From positions 46,001 through 110,000 of the forward strand of contig NZ_JAAVJL010000004.1 in the NCBI RefSeq assembly GCF_012863495.1: a stretch of 64,000 nt of DNA. Direction: 5' to 3'. Numbering within the stretch: the stretch's first letter is position 1; every line of letters starts with the position of its first letter. This document shows positions 61,074-64,000 of the stretch, one piece after another. The notes under the pieces are model-generated. The model did not search any database, was not told where the DNA came from, and was given only the letters and a program-made list of their open reading frames with translations. A program made the position numbers and the translations under genes. Source of the stretch: Pseudanabaena yagii GIHE-NHR1. Lineage in GTDB: Bacteria; Cyanobacteriota; Cyanobacteriia; Pseudanabaenales; Pseudanabaenaceae.

Positions 61074-61784
61074 ATGTCTCAACCTGCATGGTTTGATCAA
61101 ACACCACAATGGGTTTGGTGGTCTTGTGTACCAGTATTAGGTGGTGGTGCGATCGCCTATGCTGGCGTAAAGTCTGGCTCAAATATTTGGATTGGTGTTG
61201 GTGCTGGCTTTGTTGCTGGAGCAATTGTGATCTCCTCAATACCAATTCTCTCTAACTTGACAACAATTCTCTGGATTGCCCAAATCGCCACAGCGTTTGC
61301 ACTAAAGCGAGATTATCTAGCTAAAATCTACCCCAAGGATTTAGCATTACCTGAAGATCCGAAACTCTTTGCTGCGATCGCGGCAAATCGCCCCAAAGTT
61401 GACATTAATACCTGCTCCAAGAACGAATTGGTAAATACTTTAGGATTGCCAATTGTCTACGCCAATGATATTGAATCCCTACGCAATGAGGGGCATATTT
61501 TCACCAGCATTGAAGAACTTCATGACATTATAGAAATCCCCAACGCTACGCTCAAAAAAATCGAGCCAATGATCGTATTTAGCTATGACTATCGCCAAGA
61601 GTCAGGCTATTCATGGAAGCGAATCAATTCCATGTCCGCCGATGATCTGATTGGCTTAGGCATAGAAGCAAATGCAGCAAAAGCGATCGCTGAAGAACGT
61701 CAACGTCGTGGCGAATTCAAATCAATCATGGATATCAAAAAACGAACTGGCATTCCCTTTAGCGCCTATCGTCATCTCACCTAA
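61074..61784 (+). CDS. Helix-hairpin-helix (ComEA-like) protein with membrane segments
   Basis: A 236-aa protein. The N-terminal half is hydrophobic (WWSCVPVLGGGAIAYAGVKS, GAGFVAGAIVISSIPIL). The C-terminal half has two HhH units: VDINTCSKNELVNTLGLPIV with FTSIEELHDI, then INSMSADDLIGLGIEANAAK with FKSIMDIKKRTGI. This resembles ComEA-type DNA-binding domains, but the first half of a typical ComEA (single anchor) differs, so a competence role is only possible. N-I-D/N-T-A-type start (DINTCS) is typical of the fold. Confidence 0.78.
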   Translation: MSQPAWFDQTPQWVWWSCVPVLGGGAIAYAGVKSGSNIWIGVGAGFVAGAIVISSIPILSNLTTILWIAQIATAFALKRDYLAKIYPKDLALPEDPKLFAAIAANRPKVDINTCSKNELVNTLGLPIVYANDIESLRNEGHIFTSIEELHDIIEIPNATLKKIEPMIVFSYDYRQESGYSWKRINSMSADDLIGLGIEANAAKAIAEERQRRGEFKSIMDIKKRTGIPFSAYRHLT

Positions 61785-61815
61785 GCATTACTTTTAAGAC
61801 CTACCCAATTGCTCA

Positions 61816-61821
61816 GAGAGG
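61816..61821 (+). promoter_or_regulatory. Ribosome-binding site fixing the pentapeptide-protein start
   Basis: GAGAGG lies 5 nt upstream of ATG 61827; the frame's earlier TTG (61809) has no such site. Confidence 0.45.
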
Positions 61822-61826
61822 TTTAT

Positions 61827-63035
61827 ATGCCGATTTTCAAAATGTCTCTGAAAGAAAGCTTAGCAAAGCATAAATTATGGCTAGATAGTCATGGCGAGAA
61901 TGGGCAGAGACTTAGTGCGGCTGGAGCTAACTTTGAAAAAGCAGATCTGAGTCAAGCGAATCTCAGCAAAGCAAACCTAAGTGGTGCAAATCTCAGTGAA
62001 GCGAATTTGAGTGAAGCAAATCTTCGCGAAGCCACCTTATTTGGTGCAAATCTGAGTGGCATAAATCTCAACGATGCGAATCTGAGTGCAGCCTTGCTCA
62101 GTGGAGCCGATCTCCAAGGTGCCACTCTCCAACGAGCAATTCTAACAGAAGCACTACTTTGTGAAGCTAATCTCATCGATGTAGATCTCAGCCATGCTGA
62201 TTTGCACAAAGCCAACCTTAGTCTCGGCATCCCCGAATTTGTCAAAGCTAAGAATATCCAATCTCTCTTATTGGGCAACCCGATTCCTTCTCTATTTGCC
62301 AATCAAACCAATCTCAACAGAGCAAATCTGACTGAGGCAAATCTTAGTGAGGCGAATCTTGATTTTGCAAACCTGACTGAGGCAAATCTGACTGGAGCAA
62401 ATCTTAGCAAAGCTAAACTCTTTGCCGTTGATCTCAGTCAAGCAAATTTATCTAGCGCAAATCTCAATGGTGCAGATTTATTTCGTGTTAAAGCTCTAGA
62501 TACTAACTTTAGCAGCGCAGATTTCACTGATACCTGTATTGAAGAATGGCTAATTAATCTTGATACAAGATTTGATGATGTTAGTTGTGATTCTATCTAT
62601 TTAAAGCATATTCTCCGAAGTTTGCCCGATTACATTCTCAGAAGATATAGCGATCGCCGCCCCTTTAATCCTCAAACGAAGTTTGCTAAAGGTGATTTCG
62701 TCAAATTAATCAGCAGAGACAAAACGATTACAGAGTTGGAAGAACGTGGCTCAGATATCCTCCAACAATATCTTCTTGTTGAAGAGCTTAATCAAATGTT
62801 TGAGCAATTATCCGAGCAATATTCAGATCGCTATGTGGATGCCTCAGAGAGCGAGCGTCAAACTCTTCTCAAGTTAGAACTAACATATCAAACGAAAATT
62901 AACCCAGCCTTTAGAGAACGTCTATTAGAAGCAATCGCAGTTCAAAATCGTGAATTATCCAACTTCTTAGCAAATAACAATTTTGTAGCTATATCTCCAG
63001 AAATGCTGCAAAAATGGCTTGGAGTACATGAGTAA
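61827..63035 (+). CDS. Pentapeptide-repeat protein
   Basis: A 402-aa protein. About residues 28-110 and 165-235 are continuous A(N/D)LxxA pentapeptide repeats (ANLSGANLSEANLSEANL, AVDLSQANLSSANLNGADLF) building a four-sided beta-helix. They are split by a 40-residue non-repeat insert (LGIPEFVKAKNIQSLLLGNP). The C-terminal 160 residues are helical and unrelated. Such proteins are abundant in cyanobacteria with mostly unknown roles; nothing indicates a gyrase-protecting (Qnr) type. Confidence 0.9.
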   Translation: MPIFKMSLKESLAKHKLWLDSHGENGQRLSAAGANFEKADLSQANLSKANLSGANLSEANLSEANLREATLFGANLSGINLNDANLSAALLSGADLQGATLQRAILTEALLCEANLIDVDLSHADLHKANLSLGIPEFVKAKNIQSLLLGNPIPSLFANQTNLNRANLTEANLSEANLDFANLTEANLTGANLSKAKLFAVDLSQANLSSANLNGADLFRVKALDTNFSSADFTDTCIEEWLINLDTRFDDVSCDSIYLKHILRSLPDYILRRYSDRRPFNPQTKFAKGDFVKLISRDKTITELEERGSDILQQYLLVEELNQMFEQLSEQYSDRYVDASESERQTLLKLELTYQTKINPAFRERLLEAIAVQNRELSNFLANNNFVAISPEMLQKWLGVHE

Positions 63036-63048
63036 AAGTAAGAAAAAT

Positions 63049-63489
63049 TTATTGAGCAAGAATCTTGCCTCTTTGATAAAGTTCTGTAAGCTCACGCAAA
63101 AAATTTAAGCTTTGTTTTCCAGTCATAGAAACTGGCGAAAAAGTCTCTGAACTGGAATATTTCAAAATAATACTGCGAATTTGAGGCTGACTATCAAGTT
63201 GCACTACCTTCATCGACCATACATCAAAATAACGATGCTCAATTTCCGAGAATTCAATTAATTCAGCATTGACATGGCGCTTATCTAGCAAAATACGGTT
63301 ATAGGTCTGGCTTACCACTCGCCGACTACCTTCTAAGACTTGCAAAAACATCGAATCCCCAAAACTCAGCATCCCCGTAATTCCCACACTTTTATTGTTG
63401 CGCTCTGACTTTTCCAAAATATCAACTAAGTCAGGATACTCTAATCCTGAGATCGCCTGACTGACATAAATTAAGCGATAGAGAGCCAT
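63049..63489 (-). CDS. pixD: BLUF-domain blue-light photoreceptor (PixD-like)
   Basis: A 146-aa stand-alone BLUF protein binding FAD. The key residues fall at the same numbers as in Synechocystis PixD (Slr1694): Y8 (RLIYVSQ), N31/N32 (ERNNKSVGITGM), Q50 (MFLQVLEG), W91 and M93 (FDVWSMK). The short C-terminal helices (LNFLRELTELYQRG) match the PixD cap needed for its decamer with PixE. In Synechocystis PixD controls pilus-based phototaxis through a PATAN-REC protein; a PATAN-REC gene is at 36.4 kb in this window. Its gene is convergent with the pentapeptide gene and next to the rRNA operon. Confidence 0.92.
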   Translation of the reverse strand: MALYRLIYVSQAISGLEYPDLVDILEKSERNNKSVGITGMLSFGDSMFLQVLEGSRRVVSQTYNRILLDKRHVNAELIEFSEIEHRYFDVWSMKVVQLDSQPQIRSIILKYSSSETFSPVSMTGKQSLNFLRELTELYQRGKILAQ

Positions 63490-63574
63490 AGGTAACTACC
63501 GAAAGTTATATTAAGCCTTCAGTATAAGACAAAAGATAGCAAGTTATAGAAAGGAAGCGATCATTATGGCGCTC

Positions 63575-63631
63575 ATACAACAGGAAGAGAGAGACTGTAG
63601 CGAAGCTAATGTCTCTCTCTTCCTGTTGTAT
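63575..63631 (-). terminator. rRNA-operon terminator
   Basis: ATACAACAGGAAGAGAGAGA pairs with TCTCTCTCTTCCTGTTGTAT (perfect 20 bp) and an inner TAGC/GCTA stem around GAA. Located 12 nt beyond the 3' end of 5S rRNA on the minus strand. Confidence 0.7.
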
Positions 63632-63642
63632 TTAAATAAAGA

Positions 63643-63760
63643 GCTTGGCATCGAGCTATTTTCCCGTAGGGCTACCCCTAAAGTATCTTCACCGTGACAG
63701 CGTTTCACACCTGAGTTCGGGATGGGTCAGAGTGGTTCCACCGCACCATAGACACCAAGC
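63643..63760 (-). rRNA. rrf: 5S ribosomal RNA
   Basis: The minus strand reads GCTTGGTGTCTATGGTGCGG at the 5' end, with CCACTCTGACCCATCCCGAA and CTCAGGTGTGAAACGC inside, closing with GATGCCAAGC. That is the complete 118-nt 5S fold with pairing 5' and 3' ends. Last gene of the rRNA operon. Confidence 0.97.
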
Positions 63761-63857
63761 AAACCTGTAAGGTCTACCTGATAAGTAAGAACCTTGAAAG
63801 CTGCACAGTAATCAAGTAACAAAATTAGTTAGTAAATACAAGAAGTAGAGGAAATGG

Positions 63858-64000
63858 TGAGGACAAGCCCTCGGTCTATTAGTATTTCTCGGCTACACAT
63901 ATTACTACGCTTCCACCTGAAACCTATCAAACAGGTAATCTTCCTGTGACCTTACTGGGTTTTCCCATGAGAATACTCATCTTGAGGTGGGCTTCCCACT
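63858..64000 (-). rRNA. rrl: 23S ribosomal RNA, 3' end (partial)
   Basis: The minus strand contains AAGCCCACCTCAAGATGAGT, GTAGCCGAGAAATACTAATA and GACCGAGGGCTTGTCCTC, the conserved 3' end of cyanobacterial 23S rRNA. The gene continues beyond the window. The exact 3' end is uncertain by a few bases. A spacer of about 100 nt separates it from 5S. Confidence 0.95.

Overview
The window looks like chromosomal DNA of a non-heterocystous filamentous or unicellular cyanobacterium, most likely Pseudanabaena-like. The reasons are the very dense HIP1 palindrome (GCGATCGC), a Pil/Pix-type taxis operon, a PixD-type BLUF photoreceptor, Nif11-domain and Mo-nitrogenase C-terminal-domain small proteins, a pentapeptide-repeat protein, and an NtcA-type promoter in front of a urease operon. 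The genus is inference; the phylum is well supported.

Layout. 1-10.4 kb is accessory and decayed: a Rieske lipoprotein, an uncharacterised lipoprotein, a nested insertion (IS4-like inside IS5-like, with an exact 8-bp target duplication), a umuC stump, a HEPN-like ORF, a double-Nif11 protein, a GspE-ATPase/adenylate-cyclase fusion, a MITE-like element, and a degenerate IS630 sitting in a small gene. 10.4-15.7 kb is the complete urease operon ureA-B-C-G-D-E-F on the minus strand, with GTA-N8-TAC exactly 22 nt upstream of CATAAT. 15.7-17.3 kb holds IS remnants, an IS1-like element and tRNA-Arg(CCT). 17.5-29.7 kb has an ABC1 kinase, a TonB-dependent receptor with ExbB/ExbD and a divergent TonB, a phytochelatin-synthase-like peptidase, a thioredoxin-fold protein with an SDR-type epimerase, and a pilin-GH protein. 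30-36.2 kb has an FHA-PBP1A fusion, HU, a NACHT STAND NTPase and an alpha/beta hydrolase. 36.3-49.6 kb is a taxis phosphorelay operon: PATAN-REC, REC, CheW, a 2030-aa MCP, a second MCP, and CheA-REC. 49.6-57.6 kb has HisI, a WD40 protein with an unrecognised N-terminal region, PurC, and an outer-membrane block (Omp85/BamA, LpxC, FabZ, LpxA). 57.9-63.5 kb has small membrane and regulatory proteins, tRNA-Asn(GTT), a TM2-SHOCT protein, an HhH protein, a pentapeptide protein and the BLUF protein. The window ends in an rRNA operon on the minus strand (5S, then the 3' end of 23S).

How the genes connect. The taxis operon and the PixD-like BLUF protein 14 kb away would fit a light- or surface-guided type IV pilus motility circuit; in Synechocystis PixD acts on a PATAN-REC protein. 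ExbB-ExbD-receptor-TonB form a complete outer-membrane uptake system of unknown substrate. BamA-LpxC-FabZ-LpxA make the outer membrane. The urease cluster carries all structural and accessory proteins and appears nitrogen-controlled.

The most unusual features are: the MCP with a roughly 1250-residue, strongly acidic, internally repetitive C-terminal tail; the type II/IV-secretion-ATPase/cyclase fusion; and a genome-specific family of very long, near-perfect palindromes at gene ends (stems of 16-30 bp), several followed by a conserved TAGCTACTTA module. No CRISPR array was seen. I cannot name one clearly new multi-gene system; the fusion cyclase and the tailed MCP are the best candidates for undescribed biology.
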